Position numbers and translations under genes: made by a program. Shown here one piece after another: positions 22,262 through 29,193 of a DNA stretch of 29,193 bases. The notes under the pieces were generated by a model. That model worked only from the letters and a program-made list of their open reading frames with translations, had not been told where the DNA came from and did not search any database. The first letter of the stretch is position 1. The number at the start of each line of letters is the position of its first letter. Location: NCBI GenBank assembly GCA_002403105.1, contig DHHD01000062.1, positions 1 to 29,193 of the forward strand, read 5' to 3'. This DNA is from Anaerolineaceae bacterium UBA4781. Its GTDB lineage: Bacteria; Chloroflexota; Anaerolineae; Anaerolineales; Anaerolineaceae.

Positions 22262-22959
22262 TTAATCTGCATGCAATTTTGACATAGACAGAAACTTATC
22301 CAATTTGTTTCCGGTGACCATTTGATTTGGCCAGTAATGCATGATTTTATTTTTTCTAGCATAGAGTTTATAAAATTCATCAAAACCGGTTAATGTAGAT
22401 TTATTTCTTTGCACTTCGGCATTGGCTTTCTTTTGGGCCTTCACCGTGCCATACAATACGATGCTATAGGATACGAGCATTCCCAATATGACCGATATGG
22501 AGGTGGGGGTAAAACCAGCGGAAGTAAAATCGGTAGTGAGTATTAATATCATACTGACGATCATCCCTGCAATTTCCACCCACATATAAGAACGGTAGGT
22601 TCGCATGTACTCTTTTGATATGCAATTCGCTTCAGCGAGATATTCAAAATATTTTTTTGAATGCGAAAGGCTTTTTCCAGGTCCAATCCACACTTGGCAC
22701 AGAAGGATGCATCGGCTTCATTGCGTGTGCCACATTTGGGGCAGTTTTGATATAAATTTTGCCCACATTCCACGCAGTGCTCAAATTCTCGCTTATTTGT
22801 CGTCCCGCAAGCAGGGCATGTGATCTCCGTTTCTAAGACGGTTTGCTTTTCAAATACATTCACAATTCCACAATAGGGGCAGGTTATCTGACGTTTCTTC
22901 CCTGCTCCTTCCAGATGCGCTCCACAAATTTTGCACCGTAAGACCATTTGCTCTGTCAT
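22262..22959 (-). pseudogene. Zinc-ribbon membrane protein split by a -1 frameshift at an A7 run
   Basis: Two overlapping frames (22561-22959 and 22262-22693) together make one 232-aa protein parallel to the intact neighbour at 22993. The first frame gives MTEQMVLRCKICGAH and three zinc ribbons (CKIC, CPYC, CPAC, CVEC, CPKC, CAKC). The second gives YFEYLAEANCISKEY, two membrane helices (VEIAGMIVSMILIL, ISVILGMLVSYSIVLYG) and a basic tail. The frames join without a gap if one A is added to the A7 run at 22652-22658 (reading RIQKKYFEY). It could be a disrupted gene, a sequencing or assembly error, or a real slip site (A_AAA_AAT). AGGAG precedes the ATG; 33 bases follow the paralogue, so they form one transcript. 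Confidence 0.8.
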
Positions 22960-22992
22960 AAAACTCCTAATTTTATTTAATTCATTGAGGTA

Positions 22993-23661
22993 TCATGATT
23001 TCTTTACAATCGTCAGAAAGTGCTTGCGCTTCTCACCTTCCACCATGCTTTCAGACCAATACTGTTTTTTTAGATGCAGATCAAAAAACTCAGAGAAACC
23101 GACCTTGGCGGTATTTATTTTCTCTACTTCATTTTGGGCTTTTTTCATCGCTTTCTTTCTGCCAGTAAGCAATAAGATCGATAGATAGATAGGTGATGCA
23201 AAAAAGAGAATCGGCCAAAATAAGCTATCTGGAGCCACTTGACTTCCAATAATAAGTGCAAATACGGGGATTAATAACAACGAAAACCATGGGTTGTACT
23301 TGCTTCGATAAATCTTTTTAACCCGTTTGGCTTCCGCAAGGTATGCAAAATACAATTTGCGCAGCTTTATTTCTTCTCCCAGCAGCGAGCCGCATTTGAT
23401 ACAATGGGCTGCATCGGCTTTATTGCTCGTTTTGCATTTAGGGCAGATGAGATACAGCCCATCTCCACACTCCGCGCAATATTCCGCATGCAGATCATTA
23501 GCAGCTCCGCAATTGGGGCAGATAAGCATATTATTTTTCATGATGTTAAACTGGATAACATTGACAGTTCCACAGTACGGGCAGGTGATTTTCCCACCCT
23601 TCATACTTTCGGTTAATTGAGCACCACAGCCGCTGCATCGATAGGTACTTTGTTCTCTCAT
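22993..23661 (-). CDS. Triple zinc-ribbon protein with two membrane helices
   Basis: A 222-aa protein. Residues 1-105 hold six Cys pairs (CSGC, CPYC, CPNC, CAEC, CPKC, CIKC), that is three zinc ribbons, the first followed by TVNVI as in its paralogue. A conserved helix YFAYLAEAKRVKKIYRSKY leads to two membrane segments (about 131-148 FSLLLIPVFALIIG and about 155-172 FWPILFFASPIYLSILLL). The tail is highly basic. The ribbons face the cytoplasm. Function unknown; such proteins are usually annotated only as zinc-ribbon domain proteins. An ATG at 23691 adds ten residues, but the ATG at 23661 with GGAGAG aligns with the start of the paralogue. Confidence 0.85.
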   Translation of the reverse strand: MREQSTYRCSGCGAQLTESMKGGKITCPYCGTVNVIQFNIMKNNMLICPNCGAANDLHAEYCAECGDGLYLICPKCKTSNKADAAHCIKCGSLLGEEIKLRKLYFAYLAEAKRVKKIYRSKYNPWFSLLLIPVFALIIGSQVAPDSLFWPILFFASPIYLSILLLTGRKKAMKKAQNEVEKINTAKVGFSEFFDLHLKKQYWSESMVEGEKRKHFLTIVKKS

Positions 23662-23866
23662 TTTCTCTCCATGAAATACTACCGCGTTCATGCACCCTAG
23701 AGCATTGTATTTCTAGAATCTGTTCCTAATTATATATCAGCAGATTTCCTCAGCCAACAGGAATTTGATGATTATTAAATTCGAAAGGAAATTCGATTTC
23801 ATTCTGAATATCCAGTGATAAACTAAGTTCCAGGCTATGAAAAGTTGGAAACCGTAGAGAATGTTC

Positions 23867-24841
23867 ATGTCGAACTCAAATCTTGAGCTATCCCGGAACC
23901 CATCTATTGATCAATTTCGTGGCTTTTCGATTTTATTGATGGTTCTGGCAAATTATCTGGCGGGGATCCAGATCATACCTGCCTGGCTGAAACACACCCC
24001 TGATATTGGGCTGACAGTGATCGATCTCATCGCACCAAGTTTTATCTTTGTCATTGGCTTGACCTATGGATTGTCGTGGAAGAAACGAATATTAATTCAT
24101 GGAAGATTAAGAACCTACCAGCATTTTTTCACCCGTTTCATGGCAATAATAGGGATCGGTGCTGTTCTTTCAGCCGGGGAGATCTGGTTGCAGGTGGATG
24201 GCGCAACCATTAATTGGGGAGTACTACAGTCCATTGGAGCAGCGGGGGTACTAACGCTTATCGTAATAAATATGCCAACCTCTTGGCGGGCAATGATCAG
24301 TATCTGCTTGCTGGCAGCCTATCAATACATGGTAGATACATCGTGGTTGGCATCCATCCTTCAAGCGCCTCATGGGGGATTACCCGGTTCCATTAGCTGG
24401 GGGGCAATGTTGATATTGGCAACCGTACTGGCAGATTGCTTTCATGATGCTGCAAACCGAAAATTTTTCTTTCCGCTTTCCTTGTTGATACTTGTTCTTG
24501 GAATCGGATCGGCATTTTTAATTCCCGTCAGCAAGAACCGGGTTTCATTCAGTTATGTTCTGATCAGTCTGGGGATCAGTGCGCTGATTTTTTTTGTTAT
24601 GGATTGGTTGGAAAAACAAGGAAACCTTCATTCTGTTCTTTTCACTGCCTGGGGGAAGAATCCGCTCATTCTCTATATTCTACATTTATTGCTTCTGGGT
24701 ATTGTGTTTTTACCTGGAATCCCCGAGTGGTACAGCAATGCGCCACCTTATCTTATTTTTTTGCAAATCTTCGGCCTGACCGGTATATTAAGCGGCATTG
24801 CATTTTGGTTGGAAAAGAAAAATATTCTATTTTCACTTTAA
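23867..24841 (+). CDS. HGSNAT-like membrane acyltransferase (DUF1624/DUF5009 family)
   Basis: A protein of about 324 aa with some ten membrane helices. The N-terminal signature SIDQFRGFSILLMVLANY, then DLIAPSFIFVIGLTYGLSWKKR, matches bacterial relatives of heparan-alpha-glucosaminide N-acetyltransferase, thought to move acetyl groups across the membrane onto sugars. A C-terminal NPLILYILHLLLL segment is also typical. The His expected for acetyl transfer in human HGSNAT cannot be placed with confidence; the IPAWLKHT loop carries one candidate. An ATG at 23861 would add two residues; AGAGA ends six bases before the ATG at 23867, which is used. It has no partner genes; the flanks are unrelated. 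Confidence 0.85.
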   Translation: MSNSNLELSRNPSIDQFRGFSILLMVLANYLAGIQIIPAWLKHTPDIGLTVIDLIAPSFIFVIGLTYGLSWKKRILIHGRLRTYQHFFTRFMAIIGIGAVLSAGEIWLQVDGATINWGVLQSIGAAGVLTLIVINMPTSWRAMISICLLAAYQYMVDTSWLASILQAPHGGLPGSISWGAMLILATVLADCFHDAANRKFFFPLSLLILVLGIGSAFLIPVSKNRVSFSYVLISLGISALIFFVMDWLEKQGNLHSVLFTAWGKNPLILYILHLLLLGIVFLPGIPEWYSNAPPYLIFLQIFGLTGILSGIAFWLEKKNILFSL

Positions 24842-24964
24842 CCATGCAAAGATATTTTCAATGGTGGTAAACATTAAAATCCATAATTGTATTTCGATTC
24901 TGAATACCGGATAATAGCAAAACAAATATAAATTTCGGTGAAACTTAAAGGTGAAGAGGATTCT

Positions 24965-26491
24965 ATGAAAAAGCACTCAATTCTCATATTCTTTATCGGG
25001 ATTTTAAGTTTAAGTGTTCTGGCTGGTTGCACACCAGGAACAGCAGAAAAAGCGATCATGCAAACGCAAACTGCTGAAGCTGTTGCACAACCCGCAGTAC
25101 CTGTTCAGCCTGCAGACACCCCCACTGCAACACCCCTTCCGACGGAAGTGCCAACTATCGCCCCATCTACATTAAGCGATCAGGCAGCCGCACTTTGTGA
25201 TACTGCCTCCGCATCAGCCGTAAAAGAAGGAGACATCAGCGCCCCGCTGTTAACTATGTCAAACAATTTATATGAGGATGGAAATCCAACTGGATGGGTT
25301 TTGACCAATTCATCGGAATTGAAACATCCCTCCACCGAAGCACGTTCAGCGGATGAAGTACAAACGGTGATCTGCGTCGAAGAACATCGCGACCTGACCG
25401 GTTTTTATGATGACGGTGGCGGTGCTTATATGATCTGGTGGTTAGTGCGCGTTGTACGCTGGGAGGATGGTGCCGTGGTCGCTGAAGAAGCATTCTATGG
25501 AGAAGAACCATCTCAAATGAAGGTGGGTGGCGGTGATCATTACGGATTCAGCCCTGCCAAGCAATACCGCGAGTGGCTGCTTGATCTCTTTGCAGAAGAC
25601 TCGATTTTTATTCAGGGAACAGGGGTGAGCAATCTGGCATTATCACCGGATGGGCTGTATATGGCGATCACCGGCAGTGATTTTTCAGCCAGGGTTTGGG
25701 ATATTACCAATCACGATATCGTCTTTGAACAATCTGGAGAAACAAATATCCTTTCCAGCTTTCTGCCGGTTATTTTTTCTCCCGATCAACTGCACATGGC
25801 AATGGTCTATCTGGGCGGCTTGAACATCATGGACATCGAGAACTGGAGCACCGTCGCACAGATCGATGGCATCGATATCTGGAGCGTAGATTTTTCTGAA
25901 GATGGCAGCCTTCTGGCAGCCGGGTTGGGCTGGAGCTATGACGGAGTACGTATCTATGATGCCAATACAGGGGAACAAGTCAACAATTTCACACTGGATA
26001 CTCCCGTGAATCGCATCCTGTTCAGTTCTGGCGAGCGCTTCCTGATCGCATCCGCGTACGGTTGTGATACGTGCGCAAACGGGCAGTCCAATGGCATTTA
26101 TGTTTGGAATTTTCAAAATGGAACACAGGTTGCACATATTGAAGGTGTGCGAGTTCAAGATATGGCATTGCTTGGAAATAGGAACATTCTGGCGGTTGCC
26201 GTAGCCAAAGAAAATGATATCCGTTTATACGATATCACCAGTGGAGAGCAAAGCGACGCTTTGCGTGGACACGAAGCCATGGTCATGACGATAACTGCCA
26301 GCCCCATTGGAAATCTGTTGGCAAGCGCTGACAGTAATGGCACGATCATTTTGTGGAACACCGCTACCGGTCAGATCGTTCAAAAAGTAGACGGGTATGA
26401 CAGCATTTCTACACTGACTTTTTCAGCAGATGGGAATACGCTGGCAGTGGGAAGCAGTAATGCCACTGTAGAGTTGTGGAAGATAAAATAA
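24965..26491 (+). CDS. WD40-repeat lipoprotein
   Basis: A 508-aa secreted protein. Signal peptide 1-21 with an ideal lipobox (LAGC, Cys22), then a Thr/Pro-rich linker (about 45-75), then a globular part (about 80-220) with no recognised motif, then a beta-propeller of about six or seven WD40 blades (about 225-508). The clearest blades end in ARVWDI, IYVWNF, IILWNT and VELWKIK. Propellers of this kind are scaffolds for protein binding outside the cell membrane; no ligand can be named. A GTG at 24938 is rejected: GAGGA lies five bases before the ATG at 24965, which begins a proper signal peptide. A terminator follows at 26523. Confidence 0.92.
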   Translation: MKKHSILIFFIGILSLSVLAGCTPGTAEKAIMQTQTAEAVAQPAVPVQPADTPTATPLPTEVPTIAPSTLSDQAAALCDTASASAVKEGDISAPLLTMSNNLYEDGNPTGWVLTNSSELKHPSTEARSADEVQTVICVEEHRDLTGFYDDGGGAYMIWWLVRVVRWEDGAVVAEEAFYGEEPSQMKVGGGDHYGFSPAKQYREWLLDLFAEDSIFIQGTGVSNLALSPDGLYMAITGSDFSARVWDITNHDIVFEQSGETNILSSFLPVIFSPDQLHMAMVYLGGLNIMDIENWSTVAQIDGIDIWSVDFSEDGSLLAAGLGWSYDGVRIYDANTGEQVNNFTLDTPVNRILFSSGERFLIASAYGCDTCANGQSNGIYVWNFQNGTQVAHIEGVRVQDMALLGNRNILAVAVAKENDIRLYDITSGEQSDALRGHEAMVMTITASPIGNLLASADSNGTIILWNTATGQIVQKVDGYDSISTLTFSADGNTLAVGSSNATVELWKIK

Positions 26492-26522
26492 TTGAAACAA
26501 AATCTCTAAATAAAGCCCCTCC

Positions 26523-26552
26523 TACCTCCCCTATTCTTGGATAGGGGAGGTA
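26523..26552 (+). terminator. Terminator hairpin after the WD40 lipoprotein
   Basis: TACCTCCCCTAT (26523-26534) pairs perfectly with ATAGGGGAGGTA (26541-26552), 6-base loop, followed by ATTTAAGG. Strong stem, modest T-run. Further on, AGCTGGTT (26574-26581) and AACCAGCT (26617-26624, then TTCCTTTTT) form a second, long-looped candidate. Confidence 0.7.
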
Positions 26553-26695
26553 ATTTAAGGATTCGTTTTTATTAGCTGGTTATTTTTACAACGAAAAGAT
26601 CCTACCAATGCTCAAAAACCAGCTTTCCTTTTTATAGGAACCATACTTTTCATGTGTTTGTACCTGAAGTCCTTTTCTAAATCAACCTTTCAGAA

Positions 26696-26701
26696 TACAA
26701 T
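26696..26701 (+). promoter_or_regulatory. -10 hexamer six bases before the transporter start
   Basis: TACAAT followed by CAGGCA and the ATG at 26708. No proper ribosome binding site. Third example of this leaderless geometry in the window. Confidence 0.45.
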
Positions 26702-26707
26702 CAGGCA

Positions 26708-28315
26708 ATGGAAATTTTTCAGTCGATTCTGGAATTATTTGGTGGTCTGGCAATTTTCATTTATGGGGTACATATTCTCAGTGAGGGCTTGGAAAAAGTA
26801 GCCGGATCCAAACTGCTTACATTTTTAAATAAATCGCTCGATCATCCGCTCAAACAAGGCTTATTCGGCACTGTTGCGACTGCCCTGATGCAGAGCAGCG
26901 GTCTGCTTATGGTGACCATGATCGGATTGATCAACGCTAATATGCTTTCTTTGCAGCAAGCCATTGGTATCATGCTCGGGCAAGAGATCGGCACAACCAT
27001 CACCGGGCAACTGGTTTCTTTTCAGATCAAGGGCTTTAATCTCATTTTCCTCATCATGGGTTTCTTTTTAATGTTCTTTTCGAAAGATCGCAAACTGCGC
27101 ATGGTCGGGCAGCCTTTTCTGGGATTCGGGATCGTGTTCGTTGGCATGAACATGATGTCAAAAGCGGGAGGAGTAATCAGTCAGACCGCATTTTTCCAAG
27201 AAGCACTTTTCGTGATGGGACAGTACCTTTTGTTGGGAGTATTGGTCGGCGCAGCATTCACCGCTCTTGTTCAAAGCAGCACAGCCATGACCGGTTTGGT
27301 GATCGCCATGGGCATCAGCCAAAGCATCACCCTGGAAGTTGCGATTGCCATCATCCTGGGTGCCAACATCGGCTCCTGCATCATGGGTTGGATGGCGGCT
27401 CTGCAATCAGGAACCGGTGCCAAACGCGCTTCGTATGCTCAAATCATCATCAACATTATTGGAGTGCTGATCTTTTTACCATTTATCAGCCCCTATACAA
27501 ATTTTATCGCCACCACTTCAGGTGTGCTTTCCAGACAAATTGCCAACGCCCATACTATTTTTAATGTAGCGGTTAGCCTGATAATGCTGCCCTTTGTTAA
27601 ACCACTGGCTAATTTTGTTGAGAAACTTATCCCGAAACATGAGGATGAGAAAGCCAAGAAGAGTAAAACCCGCTTCATCGATCCGCGCCTGCTTAATATG
27701 CCCATGATGGCAGTAAAACTGGCGAAAGAAGAAGTGCTGCGCATGGGTGAGATCACCTGCGAAATGGTCGAGAGATCCAGCCAGGCCATGCTGCACAAGA
27801 ATAAAGATGATGTTAAATGGGTATTCAAACACGAGAAAGATGTAGATGAGATCACCCGCTCCCTGAATGATTTTTTAGAGAGCATCCCCGGCGATAGATT
27901 GAATCCAGACGATCAGGATACTTTGGAAGATTTGAAACATTTGATCACGGATATCGAACGGGTTGGCGACCATGCCACGAACCTAGCAGAATATGCTGAA
28001 GAAATCGCTGATAAAAAGGTTTCTTTTAGCAAGGATGCCAAGAAAGAGCTAAAGACCATTTCAACCTCAGTGATCCACAATTATCAAGCTTCGTTAAAGG
28101 CACTGAAGACCGAAAACAAGAAAATGACCGCGAAGATCGCAAGAAGAGAAGATGCGATCGATGATTTGGAGAAAAAATACCGGCGAAATCATATCAGCCG
28201 GTTAAAAAAGAAGATCTGCCACCCCGAAGCAGATGCGATCTTTACTGATACATTACGTAATTTGGAGCGCATCAGCGACCATGCTTACAACATTGCCCTG
28301 AGTTTGGAAGAGTAA
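26708..28315 (+). CDS. Na/Pi-cotransporter family protein with C-terminal PhoU domain
   Basis: A 535-aa inner-membrane protein. Residues 1-310 hold two inverted Na/Pi-cotransport repeats, each with the QSS motif (ALMQSSGLLMVT and ALVQSSTAMTGLV) followed by a glycine-rich loop (GQEIGTTITG and GANIGSCIMG). Residues 335-535 form a soluble PhoU-like helical bundle with the repeated acidic motifs DIERVGDHATN and NLERISDHAYN, which in PhoU proteins bind metal clusters. Sodium-driven phosphate movement is the expected role; direction and regulation are not known for this branch. The second loop has Ser-Cys where Thr-Thr is common. The start is preceded by a -10 element, not a ribosome binding site. 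Confidence 0.93.
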   Translation: MEIFQSILELFGGLAIFIYGVHILSEGLEKVAGSKLLTFLNKSLDHPLKQGLFGTVATALMQSSGLLMVTMIGLINANMLSLQQAIGIMLGQEIGTTITGQLVSFQIKGFNLIFLIMGFFLMFFSKDRKLRMVGQPFLGFGIVFVGMNMMSKAGGVISQTAFFQEALFVMGQYLLLGVLVGAAFTALVQSSTAMTGLVIAMGISQSITLEVAIAIILGANIGSCIMGWMAALQSGTGAKRASYAQIIINIIGVLIFLPFISPYTNFIATTSGVLSRQIANAHTIFNVAVSLIMLPFVKPLANFVEKLIPKHEDEKAKKSKTRFIDPRLLNMPMMAVKLAKEEVLRMGEITCEMVERSSQAMLHKNKDDVKWVFKHEKDVDEITRSLNDFLESIPGDRLNPDDQDTLEDLKHLITDIERVGDHATNLAEYAEEIADKKVSFSKDAKKELKTISTSVIHNYQASLKALKTENKKMTAKIARREDAIDDLEKKYRRNHISRLKKKICHPEADAIFTDTLRNLERISDHAYNIALSLEE

Positions 28316-28634
28316 TTCAAGAGGTTACTTCATCATTTCCTAACAAATCCTCTCGAACACTGAAAAAAATTGTGCACCGGAGTGAATGGTTATTCAGAGT
28401 GGATCAATGGAGTTTATCCATTCCCTGTTCAGACTTTCCTACACTCTGTTCCTCTTTTCTAAAATCACTTCCAGAATGATCCGTCTTATTAATTTTTTCC
28501 AATTTAGAAATTTCGCTTATGAATGTTTCCAATCCATGTGATCTTCATGAAATTTTTATGATACACTATGTATTATATTATTCACTATGTATCAAAAAAC
28601 AAATTTTGTTTCTTATGATACAGAGAGAGTTCTT
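28316..28634. other. 319-base intergenic region
   Basis: No gene seen. It holds CAGAGTG (28395-28401) and CACTCTG (28442-28448), a 7-bp inverted repeat followed by TTCCTCTTTTC that may end the transporter transcript, and then the TetR operator region from 28559. Confidence 0.5.
28559..28594. promoter_or_regulatory. Tandem TetR-type operators
   Basis: Site 1 is TGATACA-CTA-TGTATTA (28559-28575), a near-perfect 17-bp palindrome. Site 2 (28578-28594) has the same CTA centre and a perfect right arm TGTATCA with a 5-of-7 left arm. Centres are 19 bases apart. A lone TGATACA half-site lies at 28616-28622. All sit within 76 bases of the TetR start, so autoregulation is likely. Confidence 0.55.
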
Positions 28635-29193
28635 ATGACTCACAATTCCACTGACTTACGTGTTATAAAAACGAAAGCGAATATTCAAAAGGCCATGCTT
28701 GCATTGCTGGGAAAAAAGCGCTTTGAGGATATTTCTATCACTGAAATTACAGATCTGGCATTGGTGGGAAGGGCAACCTTCTATCGTTATTATGAGGATA
28801 AATACATTCTACTAAAAACCATGCTCACTGAACGGATCTATCCACTGGCATCCCAATTCCCAACCGCCAATACAAGAAATATCACTGAAATGTACCCTGA
28901 TTGGTTGGCGCTTTTCACGCATATAGCAGATTCGGAATCATTCTATCGAGCGGTTTTATGCAACAATGGCTCATTATCGATCCGCATGTTTCTTGAAGAG
29001 ACCATTGGGAATATTCTTCATAACCGTTTCCAGGCTTCGATTCCCGATCAACGTAATGGGATGCCACTGGAAGTACATACGCAGTATATCATCAGCGCTT
29101 TTCTTGGCATCACCACCTGGTGGTTGAAAAACGATCTACCCTACTCACCAGAGAGAATGGCCAGGTGGACAATGGATCTGCTCATGAATGGAG
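28635..29193 (+). CDS. TetR/AcrR-family regulator, C-terminus cut by window end
   Basis: The frame is open from ATG 28635 to the last base (186 complete codons). The N-terminal helix-turn-helix is typical: IQKAMLALLGKKRFEDISIT, then EITDLALVGRATFYRYYEDKYILL. The ligand domain is the type with WLALFTHIADSESFYRAVL and a late ITTWWLKNDLPYSPERMA, which usually ends within a few residues of here, so little is missing. GAGAG lies six bases before the ATG. Regulated genes are probably its own and whatever lies downstream outside the window; the tandem operators upstream support self-control. Confidence 0.9.
   Translation, partial: MTHNSTDLRVIKTKANIQKAMLALLGKKRFEDISITEITDLALVGRATFYRYYEDKYILLKTMLTERIYPLASQFPTANTRNITEMYPDWLALFTHIADSESFYRAVLCNNGSLSIRMFLEETIGNILHNRFQASIPDQRNGMPLEVHTQYIISAFLGITTWWLKNDLPYSPERMARWTMDLLMNG

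Noticed and set aside
22262..22693. Second half of the split zinc-ribbon gene as an independent gene
   Set aside because: Its first residues are the other frame of the zinc-ribbon coding region, and it aligns only as the C-terminal half of the paralogue.
23786..23810. Direct repeat AAATTCGA-N4-AAATTCGA before the acyltransferase gene
   Set aside because: Only eight bases in AT-rich sequence with no symmetry or partner site; not distinguishable from chance.
1..29193. CRISPR arrays, tRNA or rRNA genes, insertion sequences, phage or integrase genes
   Set aside because: No repeat-spacer pattern, cloverleaf, transposase motif or terminal inverted repeats with target duplications were seen on either strand.

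Overview
The window looks like ordinary chromosome of a free-living, moderately AT-rich bacterium. My best guess is Chloroflexota, class Anaerolineae. The reasons are lipoproteins with Thr/Pro-rich linkers (e.g. TPTATPLPTEVPT), the density of GAF/PAS/GGDEF/HD-GYP sensor proteins, and several genes whose start codon sits 6-7 nt after a -10 hexamer with no ribosome binding site. This placement is inference; no rRNA or tRNA marker is present. I see no phage, insertion sequence, CRISPR array or RNA gene.

Layout. 1-3.3 kb: the edge of a membrane-protein gene, a zinc-ribbon methyltransferase, a cold-shock protein, phosphopentomutase (deoB) and a 71-aa zinc-ribbon protein. 3.6-9.4 kb: a minus-strand signalling operon, in transcription order a dCache/HAMP/GAF/GAF histidine kinase, a lone receiver (start overlapping the kinase end by 26 bp), and a receiver-GAF-PAS-GAF-HD-GYP c-di-GMP phosphodiesterase. 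9.5-12.2 kb: an unknown protein with a perfect internal palindrome, a 57-aa membrane peptide, a nitrilase-family amidohydrolase and purine nucleoside phosphorylase (deoD). 12.2-14.7 kb: a membrane GGDEF-EAL protein whose ribosome binding site can pair with an upstream complement. 14.8-17.1 kb: an ArsR-family repressor, a thioredoxin-like protein and an ArsP-type permease, with two copies of one operator (ATATTC-N8-GAATAT). 17.2-18.1 kb: an OsmC-like protein and a GlsB-like membrane protein. 18.4-22.2 kb: a 7TM-PAS-GGDEF cyclase and two lipoproteins, one with an SGNH fold and Cys in the usual nucleophile position. 22.3-23.7 kb: two tandem paralogous zinc-ribbon membrane proteins, one split by a frameshift at an A7 run. 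23.9-29.2 kb: an HGSNAT-like acyltransferase, a WD40 lipoprotein, a Na/Pi-cotransporter/PhoU protein and a TetR regulator cut by the window end.

Themes. Three c-di-GMP enzymes (one HD-GYP, one GGDEF-EAL, one GGDEF) lie within about 16 kb, each with a different sensory input. deoB and deoD belong to the same nucleoside salvage pathway but are 8.5 kb apart on opposite strands. The arsR-thioredoxin-permease unit, with OsmC divergent beside it, is the most coherent candidate system: a thiol- or metalloid-responsive efflux module with duplicated operators and an internal terminator. All functions are read from sequence motifs; no database search was run.
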